64,000 nucleotides of DNA from Rhynchospora pubera (GCA_028095005.1 CM051461.1:173173144-173237143); one strand, 5' to 3'; positions 29,921 to 43,992 are shown, numbered from the stretch's first letter. The notes: generated by a model from the sequence alone, not told the origin. Program-made: numbers and translations.

Positions 29921-32717
29921 ATCGTTACTAATGCCGTGGCAATTAGTAAATGCGAATATTACTTTTCATGTATTACAAATGCACTTTGAAACTCTCAATT
30001 CAACCCTTTATGTGATTATCTGTAATTTCTTTATGAATAAACCCAATGTTTATTCTAGGTTTATCTTTATGATGTAATTCTCATCACATGATCAAATATA
30101 TATATATATACCATATACGTGCGCACAATCAACATGAGAAATACATCTATAGTTCTATACCTTTATGAAGAGTTTGTTACAATCGTACGATCAATTTAAT
30201 TCATAGGACCAATTCTTGCAATTCGCTACATGATCTTTGAAGTCCTTTAGCTGCAGTATATATTCAAAGGTCGATCAGTGTTTATTCTGTGTGAATACAA
30301 ATAAATGGCCACTTGATTCTCCTTAATGCTCTTTCAAAACCAGATGCTTAATGTCGATATATTAACCTCAACTTTTACCTTTATCTTTTTGGACTTGAAA
30401 GACCGCAATAGAATCATCGCACAGAATCCTTAATGGCTTAGATATAAAATCCATGATTCTAAACCTCAAAACAAAACTCTTCAACCACCACAGGAGGCAG
30501 TCTCAAAACACTCAACAAACTACACCTTATGTTGAAGTAATAAACAATGTCAGACAGACGCTTCTGGATGACACAATCCCACTGGCTTACATGTAACTTT
30601 AATTCGATTTACAAAATCGACACAACCAGTTTGTGTACCCAAACACCTTCAACTTATAAGTTTGTTGAGACATAAGCACATTATCTTTAGTACCTTAAAG
30701 ATATATCATTACTTTCCTAGCATTTAATTGTGGTCTATTTTCCTTATTATTATGATATCAGTTCAAGTATTCCAAATGGCAAAACTATGTTAGTTATTGT
30801 GCACAAACCTGAACATATTTTATACTTTCAAATTGCCAAAATCTTGGAATGTTCACTACTTGTTCCTTTTCCGAGTTGTTCCGAGAATATCAATTCAAAC
30901 TGAATCTATCACCTTGAACAGGTGATGGACTTGGTGAATACTTTTCATCCGGAATCTTTTTAATACCTTATTGATGTATGCTTATTGAGATAGATCAAGA
31001 ATATCTTAACTCTTATCTCTATGGATCTTTATGCCTATAACAAACAAGGTTTTATCCATATCCTTGATATCAATATATTAGAAAGTAAGTGTATGACCTC
31101 GTGAAATAATCATTTATCACTAATTGCAAGTAGAACACCATCCATATAAAACAAGAAAACAAATTATGCTCCCACTGATCCTGGTATACGTACTAGTTCA
31201 TGATAATTTTTTTCAAAACCATATGAAGAAATACCTCATAGAACTTCAAATAACATTTGTAAGATATTTGTTTTTATCCTTATATGGATTTTCTTAGCTT
31301 GCTAACTAAATGCTCGCTACCTCTAATGAAAGTGCAACCCCTTGCATCCATTTGATGTAACTCAAAACCTGATGAGTTACTAATGCCAAATCACACGAAG
31401 TGAATTTTTCTTAATACATTAAAGAAGCTTTCACGTAGTCAATTCCTTCTCTTGAATGAATCATTTGATGACAAGTTTGATCTTGTATCACACAATGTTA
31501 CCTATGAATCTTTATTGGTTTAGCAAATCCACTACAATCAATAGGTATAAACCATAAGGTAACTAGATTCCATACTTTACTACATCATTGATTCCATTCA
31601 TCTTACATGGCATTAAACGTTTACATGGATTAATTGCAAATCATCACTTCTGAAAATGCAATAGGATTATACTCAATATAGATATCTTCATAAGAGTCTT
31701 GTAGATAAACTACATTATCACTACTAAGATTAACCGACCTTTATTACTTTATTAGATCACGCTAATGTTAAATCTTAATGCTCAACTTGATCTAAATTCT
31801 TGTATTATACGTCGGTTATTGAATGTTAATAATTGAATTTTCAATATTCGTTAATCCTCTATGAATATCATCTAATTATGTGTTAGAGGGAGTTTCCTTA
31901 CGATAAAAAACTAATCGCTCCCACTAATATGAACATTCTCTAGAAAATTTATACATTTTAAAATCTTAGTCATATTTCTTATCTCTTTTACAAGTATCTG
32001 ACCTCACAATCTTTATTTGCATACCGCATTGTTTCTCTACTTCCACCCAGAAAACCTTGAAGATACGTAGAGATACATTTATTGTGAGTAACCATCAGTT
32101 AAGAGATACAAACAAACTCTATCTTGATGCATGCTAGTCATTTTCATACTTGTTAATGATATTTTAATTCTATGAACACTCACGATTTAATCAGTCCATA
32201 ACATGTCTCTTCTCCTGCTGAACGCACATGGTCAGAAAAATCTTAATTGACTATTGATCCTTATGTGTGTTATTAACCTTATAGGAGATTTTGACATGAT
32301 TATACTAAACTGGACAAGTGTTCAATATAAAATACACAAGTAATGACTGAGAAATATCATATAGACTCTTTAGTTGAATAACCCCTCATTTGCATTACGT
32401 GCTATCGCGCAACTATAATGGTAGTAAGCTTAAGTGATAATTACATGACTAATATTTCTATATTTGCCTTAATTTAATAGGTAAACTACTCATATAATGC
32501 ATCAAGTAAGAATTTTCATTGAAATGCACATCAACCGAAACTACAAAATATTGAAAGAACTTTTTTGACATAAACATGATAAATAAGCAGCTAAACTGCT
32601 CCGACTGTTCTTAATGACCCATGTTTATAAGTTCATCCTCAAAAGTAGATCCATCGGTTGATCTTTGTAGATGACAAATTCAATATCCTTATAACCTTAA
32701 TGAAGGAGAATAGCGTC

Positions 32718-34504
32718 CTTACTGTTGTAGTTATGTCCTAGAAGTCAATAATTTGATGACTTTAATATTAGTTTATGTTGTGGATGATATTTTATCATCT
32801 GTTCCTAGGTTTATTATTGACAGATTATTCAGGTTGAGGATTTGAATTGTAGATCTCTGTGGATCATTCTTTAGAATGACAATAATAAATCTAAACGGTC
32901 CATAATCTTGATAATTAACAAGGGAACATTAATTATCATATAAGATTGGTATGCAAGTTAAGTGATGATTAAGTTCTACTAATCATAGGTAAAGAGTTAC
33001 CAACTTAATTGCATATGTATATGTTATGGAACATAGTACAGGACTTGACCCAACGAAATAAACATATGGATTGTGTTATGTGTCATTGTTTATTTCGTTA
33101 TGATTTTGGTTCTAAGTTTGAGATGTTTATCTTTTCCACATGAGGATAGGTTCAATAAATACTGTCTATCGCTGATTCCCGATAAGGGCTGCTATACGGA
33201 CTTTATTTATGTTCTCTTGAATTGTGCGGGGAAAAGCTAATCATCAAGAAAATCGTATGTCCCTCATTAATTCACTTAGTGAGCGACGATATCTGTTTGG
33301 GCCCCTTGATGAAGTTGGATCGTATGCGCGCAACTAAGCGATCAACTCTAGATCAAGAAACGTATAATCTGTAAGAATGACACATTCCTATCTTGGATTA
33401 TACGATGATATCGTGAGACATAAGAATCAAAATAGAGAAACATATTTATTCTCTTATGCAAGATTGAAATATTGTAGCAGTACACTATTTATGCGAATTG
33501 GGAATCATAACGTGTTGCTAGATACCGCTTATGATTATTGGAATTAAATATCGATTTAATTCCATGTCCAACATAGCATAAATCCTCAAAGGGTCACACA
33601 AATAGGACTTTAACCATACAATGTATTAATTGATTTGTTTGCATTGGAGAATGCAAAAATATGATGTGTTGATTAATTAATTATATACTGTTGCAAACCG
33701 TTATAATTAATTATATCAAAAGGATCATATAGAAATTAATTTAATACATATGCTTATCCCAAAGTAATTATCATTAAGTTGATAATTAATTATGCTCAAC
33801 AACATTTAATATAATTGTAGGAATTATATTGAATAAATAGGCTTAATTTAATTAGCCGTTATGAGCCGAAATAATAATCAATTGAAAAGGCCCATTATAT
33901 ATTTGATATAGTAGGTCTAAGAGAGAATAAACAAAATATGGAAATGGCCCATTAAGGCCCTTAATTAGGCCGGCCTAGGGTGAGTGGCAAAAGGGTAAAT
34001 AGTGAGGTAAGAAGGTTGGACTTGATCTCTATATAAGGACCACTAGTTGGTGCCTTCCAACCCTAGTTCTCTCTCCTCCTCTTTCCTTCTTCTAGCCGCC
34101 ACCATCAAGAGAGAAAAGTGGTTTTCTCTATTCCACTTTTGCTCTCTTCCATTGATTAGGTCTCATGTGTTGAGAATAGCTATTCCTAAATTAGTTCAAG
34201 AATAGCAAAGGGATTAGCATTCCTCTAGTTCCTACTAGCATAGGACCTATGAGAATGGTTAGTTTCCTTGGTGGACTCGAGGCCGATCAACCGATGAAGG
34301 AGGAGGCGCATGGAGGCTCGCCACCAACTCTCATGCCTTGGTCGAGCCCCGCGAATACGATTTCGCGGGAGGTATAATCATCCACCCCTTTCTCTTTGTG
34401 TAAAACTAGCTTGAGTGCATGATCCGTTTTGTGTGTTGTTTTGATGGCTTAATTAGTTGGTAATTAGCACTAAAATTGAAAATTACACACTTCCTAACAC
34501 TTAC
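32718..34504 (+). mobile_element. Solo LTR of another retrotransposon, with CTTAC target duplication
   Basis: The element is 32723-34499 (1,777 bp), beginning TGTTGTAG and ending CCTAACA, with exact CTTAC duplications at 32718-32722 and 34500-34504. There is no internal region or second LTR, so it is a solo LTR left by LTR-LTR recombination, or a stand-alone non-coding element. A TATA box and a CT-rich leader near 34030-34100 give plus-strand orientation. It is inserted in the interior of the copia element. Confidence 0.85.
34030..34038 (+). promoter_or_regulatory. TATA box of the solo LTR
   Basis: CTCTATATAAGGACC is followed about 40 bp later by an AACCCTAGTTCTCTCTCC-type leader, the normal look of a plant LTR promoter and start of R. 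Confidence 0.65.
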
Positions 34505-36562
34505 AGGCCTTGTAACTATTATCCTCAACTCAGGAATATTTAAACTTATCATATCTAAAGAGAATCTGCTATTCCCTTATGAAAGTAAAACCGATACGTA
34601 CTTATACTTTATATTGAGACATAACTTTATACTTTAGTTTACCAATACAAACTAAGTGTTAGCCTTATGAGTTAATTCCTGCATAATATTACCTGTGGGC
34701 TAAATATTATACGTGACTCTTTATGATATAACTAGTTAATTATATTCCTATACTTTATCCTTGTGAGCAAATTAAGCATTCATAATTAACCATTATATCC
34801 TAATACATTAGTTTGGTTCCATCGATAGTCCTGTGGGACGATATTGACTTCACCATTCCAATGTATTACCATTTTGTGTCCTTTTAATCAAAATGTGACT
34901 TTATAAACTTTATATATACATTACCTTAATGTAATTAAGGGTGCTGTGGCTAAACCTTAATTAATTAAAATATATTTGTCACTAGACACAAATTATATCC
35001 ATTCATCCTAATGTGATTCATAGATACACTATATAATATATATACATGAATGTAATTGATATGCTGTGACTACTCTACAATTAATTAATATATATATTAA
35101 TCACTTGGACATAAACCTTTCCTTGGGTACATTTCAGGATTATGGCGGGTCGCCAGGAATTCTCCCGAGAGCACACTTATCTCTGTCAGTTTTCAAGCGG
35201 ACCCATCTGAATTCAGACGGTTCGCCAGGAACTGTTCCGAAAGTATACCTTCTTGGAATACTTTCAAGCGGATACTCTTGAAACCGGCCCGAGAGGTGTA
35301 TTTATCTTTATGCAGACATGAAATAAACTGTCTATTAGAGACGCATACGGTTTGTATCCGCTTACTTTATAAGACTCAAGTTTAACATAGATTATATAAT
35401 TATAATTGTCTATATTTGAATAATTTCCATATGCACAATTCATGTCATATCCTTTACAAATACAATTTGTGTTATACTACTACACCACATGTACAGTTAT
35501 CTAAATTTGCCAAATGAATGCTAGCAATATTAATACTTATAGAGTATTAGAGTATTTTTATAGTATGATGGTTTGCGGACTACATCATTACGTTACTACT
35601 ATAGCATCAAACAATCATAGCACTGTTGAGACAATTTAATTTTTCTACAAAAGATGCCAACCATCTTTTACACAAATTTATAGTATTTTAGCAAACTGTG
35701 ACTATTCTATATACTTTCTTTATAATTAATCTATCCTTAAGTCTTATCTAACATTAGAGAACTAATACCATTATTTTTATACCTTGATTTTCGTGTTAAA
35801 ATTCATTTCTGGCAAGTTGTCAGAAATCTGACCGAGAGCAACCAGAATTTCCTGACAGACTGCGCACCATCTGGTAAAATACCATTAAATTTTTTTATAC
35901 TTGTTCGTTTTCTGCGTTCTTGGTCATTCTAGAAACTAAACTCAATGATCTATCCAACAACGTAAATTTCAATATAAAAAGGTTCATAGATCAAAAGTTA
36001 TGCTCCTGGAAAGATAGGCCATCACAGACTAATTCTGACAAACTGTCAGAATGATCTTTATTGTGGATAGCATAACTCTCTCATATTTTATCAGAATTTT
36101 GAAACTTTATACTCTATGGAACGGTCTGTGAAAAACCTACATCCATGTAAATTTTCATGCAAAACCGAATTATCTTGTGAGAGAAAACTGGCCCGTACTG
36201 CTAAAAGGTCAGAAATTTCAGAAACCAGACAGTCTGATCTCTTTTGCTTGTGGCTTGATTATCTCACTGTATACCTATTTGATTTTCACGATTTTGGACT
36301 ATATGGAAAGTAGACTAAAAAATATTTCCAACCCCAAAAATCTCACTCAAATAGGATATACGGATATTGAGACATCGCTTCACGAAATCAGACAATCAAA
36401 AACAAAATTTAGGGTTTCCCCTAATTCTTCATCAAAACACGAAATTAAGCCCAATTGGTCCCTAATTAACAACCAGTACTCATCCATAACACTTACTAAT
36501 AAGAATTTCTCATTAAACTTTAATGAAATTCAATTCTAACAAACAAGACAAAGGTTTATAGG

Positions 36563-36574
36563 GCTCTAATACCA
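36563..36574 (-). other. Primer binding site of the copia element
   Basis: TGGTATTAGAGC on the minus strand, two bases inside the 5' LTR; one substitution from the initiator-Met tRNA complement TGGTATCAGAGC. Confidence 0.85.
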
Positions 36575-36576
36575 AC

Positions 36577-37065
36577 TGTAAGTGTTTCTAGGATCTTAAC
36601 GCGAAAATAACAAGGATCGTGGAATACCTCCAGCCATTGTTTGCTCCCGCGAGGTGTTGTGGATGAGTATCTTCTCCATAGAGAGAGACCAGCGGTTCAC
36701 ACACCAACGCCATCAATGGTTCCTGCATGAAAGAGGGCACTACTAGTCCGATCGGCCTCCCTTACAGTGATGACTTTCTTCCGGGATGTCAGACTAGACC
36801 TTGTCTCCCTTCTCTCTCTATATTCCTCTCTCTACTGCCTTGATGAGATATAGAGGAGTAATTTTTGTACTGACTTATGTTTTCCATCAAAATAGTCATA
36901 TTTAATGGGTCTGGATCACTTCAAAAGGTGAAAACATCATATGCAAATCAAGAGCTGAGATCACATACGTTCTGTCCAGATGCACTGTCTTCGTCCTGAC
37001 GATTCGCCTGAATCCTGACGCCCCCCGCCAGAAAAAAAATCCGAGACTGACCGGCTGAACTTACA
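36577..37065 (-). repeat. 5' LTR of the old copia element
   Basis: 489 bp, TGTAAG...CTTACA, partner of 651-1140. It keeps both terminal dinucleotides. Confidence 0.88.
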
Positions 37066-38230
37066 GTGTCATCATATCAGACATGAACTATTCTTGTTTG
37101 GTTAGTTTGCAAATATTTAATACACATTGTATATATAAAGAACTAGATTTAGAACTTACTTATGAGTATAGCTAAATTTTAATTTGAAGTGTCATGCTTT
37201 ATTTTAAAATTTCATTAATAAATTCTTTATCTGTGCATAAAGTAAAGTCGTAGAAATTAAATAAAGTAACAGTGCAATTTGAATCAAACATATATAAGTA
37301 TAGCTAGTAAGAAAATAGATTGAGCAACATATCTATGGTAGATTAAATAACATATTTTTATTGTCTGGCATTATTTTATTTTTATTTTCCCACGTATGTG
37401 CACATCTTTTTCTAGTTTTATGAAATAAACACACGTTCCAAATTTACATGGTAAAAAAACTAACAAAGTTATTTTTGTTAAGACAATCTGAATGTTTTTT
37501 TTTTTGGATTGATGCTTTTTAATTTTTATAAACAGTAGGGATATATGTTATTAAAGTGCGCTGAGGATTCTTTTGTAAATTCAACTCTTGTTCGCTTGTG
37601 TATATATTAATCAACTTCTAATTGAAAGACTTACTATTGTAAAACCTTATAAAAATGGAAATACCATTCTTCATCATAATATAATAATCTAGTAATAAAT
37701 ATATTTTTCAAAATAAGAAGAACTATTCCATGAAAACGTGGGGCGGAACATATATGAGATAGTAAGACGATGAATTAATACACTTGATTAATTTATTTTA
37801 ATAAAGTATATAAAAAGAAGGAGACGAAGTATATAGGCAATAATGATATAATGTCGAAGTGTTTACAAGGCAATATATGCATATTTAACAGAATGATGTC
37901 ATGTCAAATCATTTCAATGGCATCAAAATAGATTTGAATCTATCCTATTAAATTTTGTCCCTAACTATTGGTATTGAATTCTTGCACATTTTTCTAAATA
38001 ACAACAACATATTAATCATCCTTTCTTGTTATTCAATGTAGATAAATTTACATTAAAATTTTTTAAATTTAGAAACTATAATTCGCATCAATTTTAAAAA
38101 AAAATCATCTAGAAAAGAATATACAAAATTACTTTTTTTTTGTCAAATGAAAATGATATCCCTAAATCAGACCGAAGAGTTTTTTTTTTTTTTTAATAAC
38201 TGACGGAAGAGATAGAAGACTAGCTCAGAC
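37066..38230. other. Intergenic DNA upstream of the DUF789 gene
   Basis: AT-rich host sequence with long A and T runs. I see no ORF or repeat I can name. The distal end should hold the promoter of the next gene. Confidence 0.5.
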
Positions 38231-38311
38231 TATGTGCTGTCTTGCTAACAAAAATGTAGAGGTACAGAAGATCCGAAGAAGTATTCTCCTCATAAAACAC
38301 GCGGCTACTCG

Positions 38312-38323
<12 letters not shown>

Positions 38324-38346
<23 letters not shown>
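38324..38346 (+). repeat. CT microsatellite upstream of the DUF789 gene
   Basis: A run of about 11 CT units, probably in the promoter or 5' leader. CT/GA tracts in this position are common in plant genes. Confidence 0.8.
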
Positions 38347-38349
<3 letters not shown>

Positions 38350-38911
38350 TCGTGTTGGTTTTCTCCCCTCCACTATTACGATTCTCTTCATCACAGCCAG
38401 AAGTCACAAAATTTCCCCACCAACAATTTCAATCAAGCAAAAAAGTTATTTTTCTTTTAAAGCAAAAAAACCCAAAAGAGAAAGAACCAAGCACACATTT
38501 TCTCCTCACTCCTTCCTTAACGTCTAACGCCTTAACAAAAATTGCCCCAACTTTTGAATTCTTCCCATCCCAGGATTCAATCCCAATTACTTCCGAAAAA
38601 GGGTACAACGAAACCTTTCCATTCCAATTGCTATTCTCTGAAAATCTTTCTTTCCTTTCAAGCCTTGGCCAGAGCCTGATATGATTCGCTGAAAGGATAC
38701 TGTGCAATATATTTGCTAATTTTCTGAGATTTTTTTTGCGCAATTAATTGGGGACCCCTTTTATCCTGATCTTATATCGCGTGTTTATCCATCTCTTTTC
38801 CCCTTTTAGTGCTGATCGAACGTAGAGAAGCGACCTTTTTTGAGCTCTGGAATTGACCTTTGGCGTATTGAGAGAGGCAAAGTGTTGTTAGTTTTAGTGA
38901 CCTTGAAAGAG

Positions 38912-41831
38912 ATGGAGACGGATTCGCGACGCAAATCCAGCTCAAATTTGGAGAGGTTTCTTAGTTGCGTCACGCCATCTGTTCCCCTGTATTCTCTTTC
39001 AAAGGTTCTGCCCCTTTTCCTAACTTGGTCTTGTGATTTTTGTTTGATTTCTCTGTTTTTTGGACTATTTCTAATGTCATTTCTTTTGGTAAAAGATGGG
39101 GGTCTTATTTTTATTGCGATTCAAAAGTCAGCTTAAGTAACTACTGACCAACAGACCAAGTAGTCTGATTTGATAAATTATCTTTCATTCAGTTGTGTTT
39201 GTTTTTGTTGGTTTGATTCGGTAAAAGCAGTAAGTATAATTAATTTGCGTAAGCCACTTTAAATTAAAAAAAAAGTCTGATAAGTGGCATCAGTCAGTCA
39301 TGTTTTTATTTTTACTACTTTCAATTGAAAAATGTTAAATTAATTAACTATTGTTGATTTTGTTTTATTAATTTATTTAATTAATTTCACAACTGCTGTG
39401 TTATTTATAAATGTATTTCTTATTATATTCGTATATAATACATGCTTCTTTGAAACGGATTAATAGAATAACTGATAGCGTGATACTTTTCTCTAGGTCT
39501 CCCCTGCTTAGCTTCAGGACAATGATTTATTTATTTATTTATTTTTTGCTCCTTTTTTTTGTTCTATTTTGTCTGGTGGAGATGATACTAGAACATTAAT
39601 TTAATTTATGATGGGGTTGAAAACAGGATAGTTTCAAAGATCCAAATTGCTTGTTTCAACGTGATGGAGGAGAAATTGTGGAGTGCTTTGCACTAGAGGA
39701 TTTATGGGACTGGTATGCAGAGTGCAGTGCATATGGACTAGGTGTACCAGTTGGCTTAAACACCGGCGATTGCGTGGTTCAGTACTATGTCCCTTACCTC
39801 TCGGCTCTTCAGATCTATACAAACAAATCCCCTATCATTTCCAGGTACAATTTTAAATATTTGAAATGTTAATATTTACATTTTACAAAGACATGGAGTT
39901 TCTTTTTTGCTTTTTCATATCAGATATAGAGTTATTGAATTACTAGAATGGTCTTGAAACTTTCTGATTAGACCTTTCCGTCTCTTTTGTCGGTACTTAC
40001 CTTTGATCTAAAAGATTGCAAAGAGAAGTTCTAACAGTCCCTGAGTTGTACCAACCCTGGTTTTGTTTTGGTGAACTATTTTTAACCACTCTACATCAGC
40101 GGAGGCTAGAATTTTTTTTTTGTTGTTTTTTTGATAAGAAATAACAGTACTGACCAGAATGGTAAATTGAAATGTATAAGTAAATGGAAAAACTGTTCTG
40201 GGACCAAAATGAGAAACAGGTGATGTAACTTGATTAATTTACATGTATATATAAAATAGGAGCAACGGGGCTACTGAGGAGAGTGAGAGCGACTGGTGGA
40301 GCGACGACAGTGCAGCAAGTGAGAAGCTGTCAAAGTCCTGGGATGATGTATCTGTCTCTGACGACACGACATACGAACCTGAAACTTCTCCAAAGGATAG
40401 GTTCGGGAACTTGTACTTCCATTTTGTTGAGTGGAACTCTCCTTATCAACGCATACCCCTTTTTGACAAGGTTATTTTATTGTCTATTTGGATACAGCAA
40501 AATTATAATTCCCTTTTTGAAAACAAGTCTTATTTTTCATTCGGATCACTATCAAATAAGCTTAATAATGCTATATTTATTGAGTTGCATCTTATCTTTA
40601 CTTGAAATTTAGATCAATGAGCTGTCGCGAGATCATCCAGGGCTGATGTCCTTTAAGAGTGCTGAGGTTTCTCCTGCTAGTTGGATGTCTATTGCATGGT
40701 AATTTTTTAATTATCTTTTTTTTTAACTAATTCTCCATCATAATGAGACAATTTCACTAGGAAGAGGATGTAAGTGCTTATTAGGCCTAATTGTATATTT
40801 ACTGCTATTTGAGCTTCAATCCCTAGTAAAAGTTTCAAATGTTTTATGAATCTGCATATATTTGTCTGATTAAAGAACTTTTATACATAAAGGTACCCGA
40901 TATATCATATCCCTGCTAGAGGAAATTCAAAGGAGATGACAACATGCTTTCTGACATATCATACCATCTCATCCTTGTTTCAAGGTATGACTACTTTTCA
41001 ACAAGAGGCAATTCTTTGACAATTAACCGCATTAACCTTTATTTACAGGAAATTTTGATTATTAAAAAGTTTCTGTTCACTCAAATCAAATGGCTTCATT
41101 GCTATACAGTTTACTTCAATCTTCTGTTTTTCGTTTAAGATAGTTTACAGTAATCTCATCATTTATTTTAATTTATTGTGTAAATTGCTTAGTTAAGGGT
41201 TAAGCTCACCTAATGAGTGACATCAGGCTATAAAGCAGAGTATTGACAGATAGTTGAATCATTGAGGTTAATTTAATAAATTTCACCAATTTGGTGGATA
41301 CTTGAAAAATTGAGGGTTAAATGAATAAAAATTCACCAATTCGGGGCTTCACTTAACAATGGGACTTATTCGGTAAGGTTTCAAAATGTTCCTAAATCTA
41401 ATTTGACCAAATCCCTTCCACTCTATACAATTCAGCCTGATCAAAGTGGTTCTGATATTTTACTGTTGTAATGTATTTTACTCCCTTGTTAACATGGGCT
41501 TAAGGAAAATATTAGAACATAATACGGTAACGCTAATGCCTATTTTAACTTAAACTTCCATTTTGGCATTTTTACAGACTGCCCCTCAGATGAGAAAGAT
41601 GTTCTGAATGATGGGGCCCTGACAGCTGCCCCAACTAAAGCAAAACGGAAGAAGCACACAACCCTGTCTCCTTTTGGTCTAGTGACTTACAAAATGCAAG
41701 GGAATGTATGGAGAGATCCTGAAGCCTCTAGAACACTAGGTACACTATATAGTGCAGCTGACTCTTGGTTGAGGCAGCTTGGGGTACACCACCATGACTT
41801 CAACTTCTTCACAAACCACTCATGTAAATAG
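38912..41831 (+). CDS. DUF789 family protein (6 exons, 317 aa)
   Basis: CDS exons 38912-39004, 39627-39844, 40260-40470, 40613-40698, 40893-40984 and 41578-41831. All junctions are GT-AG and the phases join to an open frame of 318 codons including TAG. The protein starts METDSRRKSSSNLERFL. Family marks are SNLERFLSCVTPSVP, FALEDLWDWYAECSAYGLGVPV, an acidic stretch (ESESDWWSDDSA), FHFVEWNSPYQRIPLFDKI, SAEVSPASWMSIAWYPIYHIP, FLTYHTISSLFQ and a C-terminal SPFGLVTYKMQGNVW...SWLRQLGVHHHDFNFF. DUF789 proteins are plant-specific, about 300-400 aa, with no established biochemical function. No signal peptide or membrane segment is visible. The gene appears intact. Confidence 0.93.
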
Positions 41832-43069
41832 GTAGAAGACGGCGAATCCTATCGCCATTAGTTTGCGCATCTGATCCGGTAGAGTTTTAATGTATTAGTC
41901 GAGTGATCTCATGTATTTTAGGATGGTCTATCGATGGTTAGTCTGATGTTTTCGGTAGACTTGCTGATCAGTTTCTTCTGTTTTGATAAGATAAGGGACA
42001 TATTATGCAAGATCTTGAGAAACCTGGAAACGTCACCTCCTCAATGCAAGATGAGAAATATCAATTTGAGGAACATATGGAACATGTTGTATATTTTACA
42101 TTTTTTAGCGCTGTTGTGCTAAGCATGTTACCATTTTTTTCTTGGTGGTGAAGAATGTTAATTTGGAGGGATAAATAAATATGTCACTAGTTTTTTCCCC
42201 TTCTTTTCTTTTCTAGGGACGTTATGTTTTTTTTTTTTTTTTTGAGTAATCGTTATGTAATTTTTCTACTCCTGAGTTAGGATGCTAATGGTGGAATAAT
42301 AAACATGAGCGTGAGGTATAGGTTTGTTTGCGTGTTCAATTTTTAAAATAAAAAAATATTCCTTGAAACCTTTTTCTATCTTTATTAGTTAGAATCCCCC
42401 CCCCCCCCAACACACACAGACGCACACAAATAGTAAAATTTATATAATAAAAATAATAATCATATTCTGGCATTGAATATTTTTTTACATGGGTTTAAAT
42501 CTAAGCATTCATTGCTTTCAAGTAATGAATGATTGTGATTTGACTATGGTTTGAATGAAGGATCTAGATTCGAGCTTATGTATCCATGTTAGAATTACCG
42601 TAATAATAAATAACAAAAGCTAAATAAGAAGGGTACTTGAAAAAAATATACAAAATAGATAACAAGGAAAAAAAGATTCTGTATTTTTGGGCGATAAATA
42701 TTTACCAGGACTCGTTGCTCAGGTCATTATTTATTTTTTTTTTCGAAGGCTTGTTGGCAAGTCGCTGCTCAAGTCATTATCAAATATATCAATGCGCAAT
42801 TACAATTGTGTGCAACCCTGTCGTAATAATATCATTCCCGGTGGCAAAGGGAATAAAAACATCATATCAAATTAGCATTATCATAATATTACTAGATAGT
42901 AAGTGAGATTTTTTTGTGGTGTGATGGGCTAAAAACTAGATGCCTTTCGAGTCGGTCAATGGGCAATATAAGGTTATTATTTTCGTTCACTAAAATTGGC
43001 ATCTCTCTTTCCGAATGCTTCATTCGAATAGGAACATTTTTTGCATTATAACGAATTATTCCTAATTTA
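41832..43069. other. Intergenic DNA after the DUF789 gene
   Basis: 3' UTR and spacer; T-run at 42230-42243, C-run at 42399-42408 followed by CA repeats. No gene recognised. Confidence 0.5.
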
Positions 43070-43243
43070 GGTGCGTTTGGATAGGTGTGGGAAGAAGGGA
43101 AGAAGGGAAGAAGTGGGAAGAAGTATTGGGAAGTGTGTAACTTTGTGAAGAGTTTGGATTGTTTACAATTTTTTATTGGCCTTCTTCCTTCTTCCTTCTT
43201 CCTTCTTCCTTCTTCCTTCTTCCAACCCCATCCAAACAAAGGC
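43070..43243. mobile_element. Tourist-like MITE, copy 2 (inverted)
   Basis: Begins GGTGCGTTTGGATAGG and ends with an inverted CCCATCCAAACAAAGGC. It carries the family core in inverse orientation (about 43125-43168) and an expanded CTTCCTT run (43182-43221). Termini have diverged and no clear target duplication remains. Confidence 0.75.
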
Positions 43244-43992
43244 ATTATGTAAAATTCCTCAACTGTATTTAATTATGTGGGTGGCGCATGCATCTCAGTG
43301 CCTTAATTTTTCTTTCACTTCTTCTGTTTTGCATAACATTTTTTTTTTTGAAAGTGCTTATTAATTTTGTAGTTCATGTGATGCAAGATCATAAGATAAA
43401 AAAATAAATAAATAAAAGAACCAAACTGTATCTACTACAAATCACCTTTTTTGTCCCATTAAAATTTTATGTAATGGATCTAAAAAATATATACTTCTTT
43501 ATGTGCACGGATTGTTTATTGAAAACAAAATTAAGTATCTGAATTTTATTGAAGTTCATACATTAACTTACATTTAAATTATGATAAGTGCCGTTTTTTC
43601 TATATATTTAGGTATTACTCTCTTTGCAATTACAATTGATTTCTTGTATTGTACTATCGTCTAGAATGGACCACCCTCATTTCCTTTTCAAAAGACATGA
43701 TTTTGATCTTACGGTGTAACGGTGGAAACTACCGTGGTCCTCTTATCAATGATTAAGGTCGACACAAAGCATGAGCTCAAACTAGATTTTTCCTTTGCCG
43801 TATGAAAACTCAGCTGCTTTTCAAATTCGTTGCAGCTTGTTGGTCACCAACCATTTTACGAATAAACCAGAAAATTCTCTAAGAAGTCGTTGTACAAATA
43901 ATAATGAAAAATTTAAAGATAATCAAATACAAAATATTAGTTTGGAGGAACTGAAATCTGAACATGTACGATATCATGATATCACGTGACAA
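43244..43992. other. Intergenic DNA between two MITEs
   Basis: No gene recognised. Ends in CGTGACAA (43985-43992), the left target duplication of the next element. Confidence 0.5.

Larger units (their letters stand above)
29673..36562 (-). pseudogene. Decayed copia gag-pol interior
   Basis: Read on the minus strand with many stops and frame changes. Recognisable pieces, in element order: integrase core remnant near 31985-32060 (VEVEKQCGMQIKIVRSD), reverse transcriptase near 31000-31175 (YMDGVLLAISDK, a ruined copy of the YVDD box, then LFHEVIHLLSN), and the RNase H end near 30250-30440 (ILCDDSIAVFQ, then YIDIKHLVLKEH). This domain order, with integrase before RT, is that of copia. Bases 34505-36562 should hold gag and leader; I cannot recognise gag there, and the ORF at 36177-36539 on the plus strand is a shadow. 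A MITE (29756-29920) and a solo LTR (32723-34499) interrupt it. Confidence 0.8.
651..37065 (-). mobile_element. Old Ty1/copia-type LTR retrotransposon, minus strand, carrying nested insertions
   Basis: Two related direct repeats (651-1140 and 36577-37065) bound it. The right one starts TGTAAG and ends CTTACA. Directly inside the right LTR, the minus strand reads TGGTATTAGAGC, one change from the initiator-Met primer binding site typical of copia elements. Directly inside the left LTR it reads CAAGTGGGAGAA, a polypurine tract. Decayed integrase, reverse transcriptase and RNase H are visible on the minus strand between about 30250 and 32050. The interior has since received the 28.5-kb gypsy element, a solo LTR and a MITE; without these the element would be about 6 kb, normal for copia. 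LTR-LTR divergence, indels and stop codons show it is old and dead. Confidence 0.85.

Noticed and set aside
36177..36539. 120-codon plus-strand ORF before the copia 5' LTR
   Set aside because: Lies in the leader side of the minus-strand copia element, low complexity, no domain.
38232..38684. 150-codon plus-strand ORF upstream of the DUF789 start
   Set aside because: Begins across the CT microsatellite and is Ser/Leu/Phe-rich from low complexity; the DUF789 frame starts at 38912.
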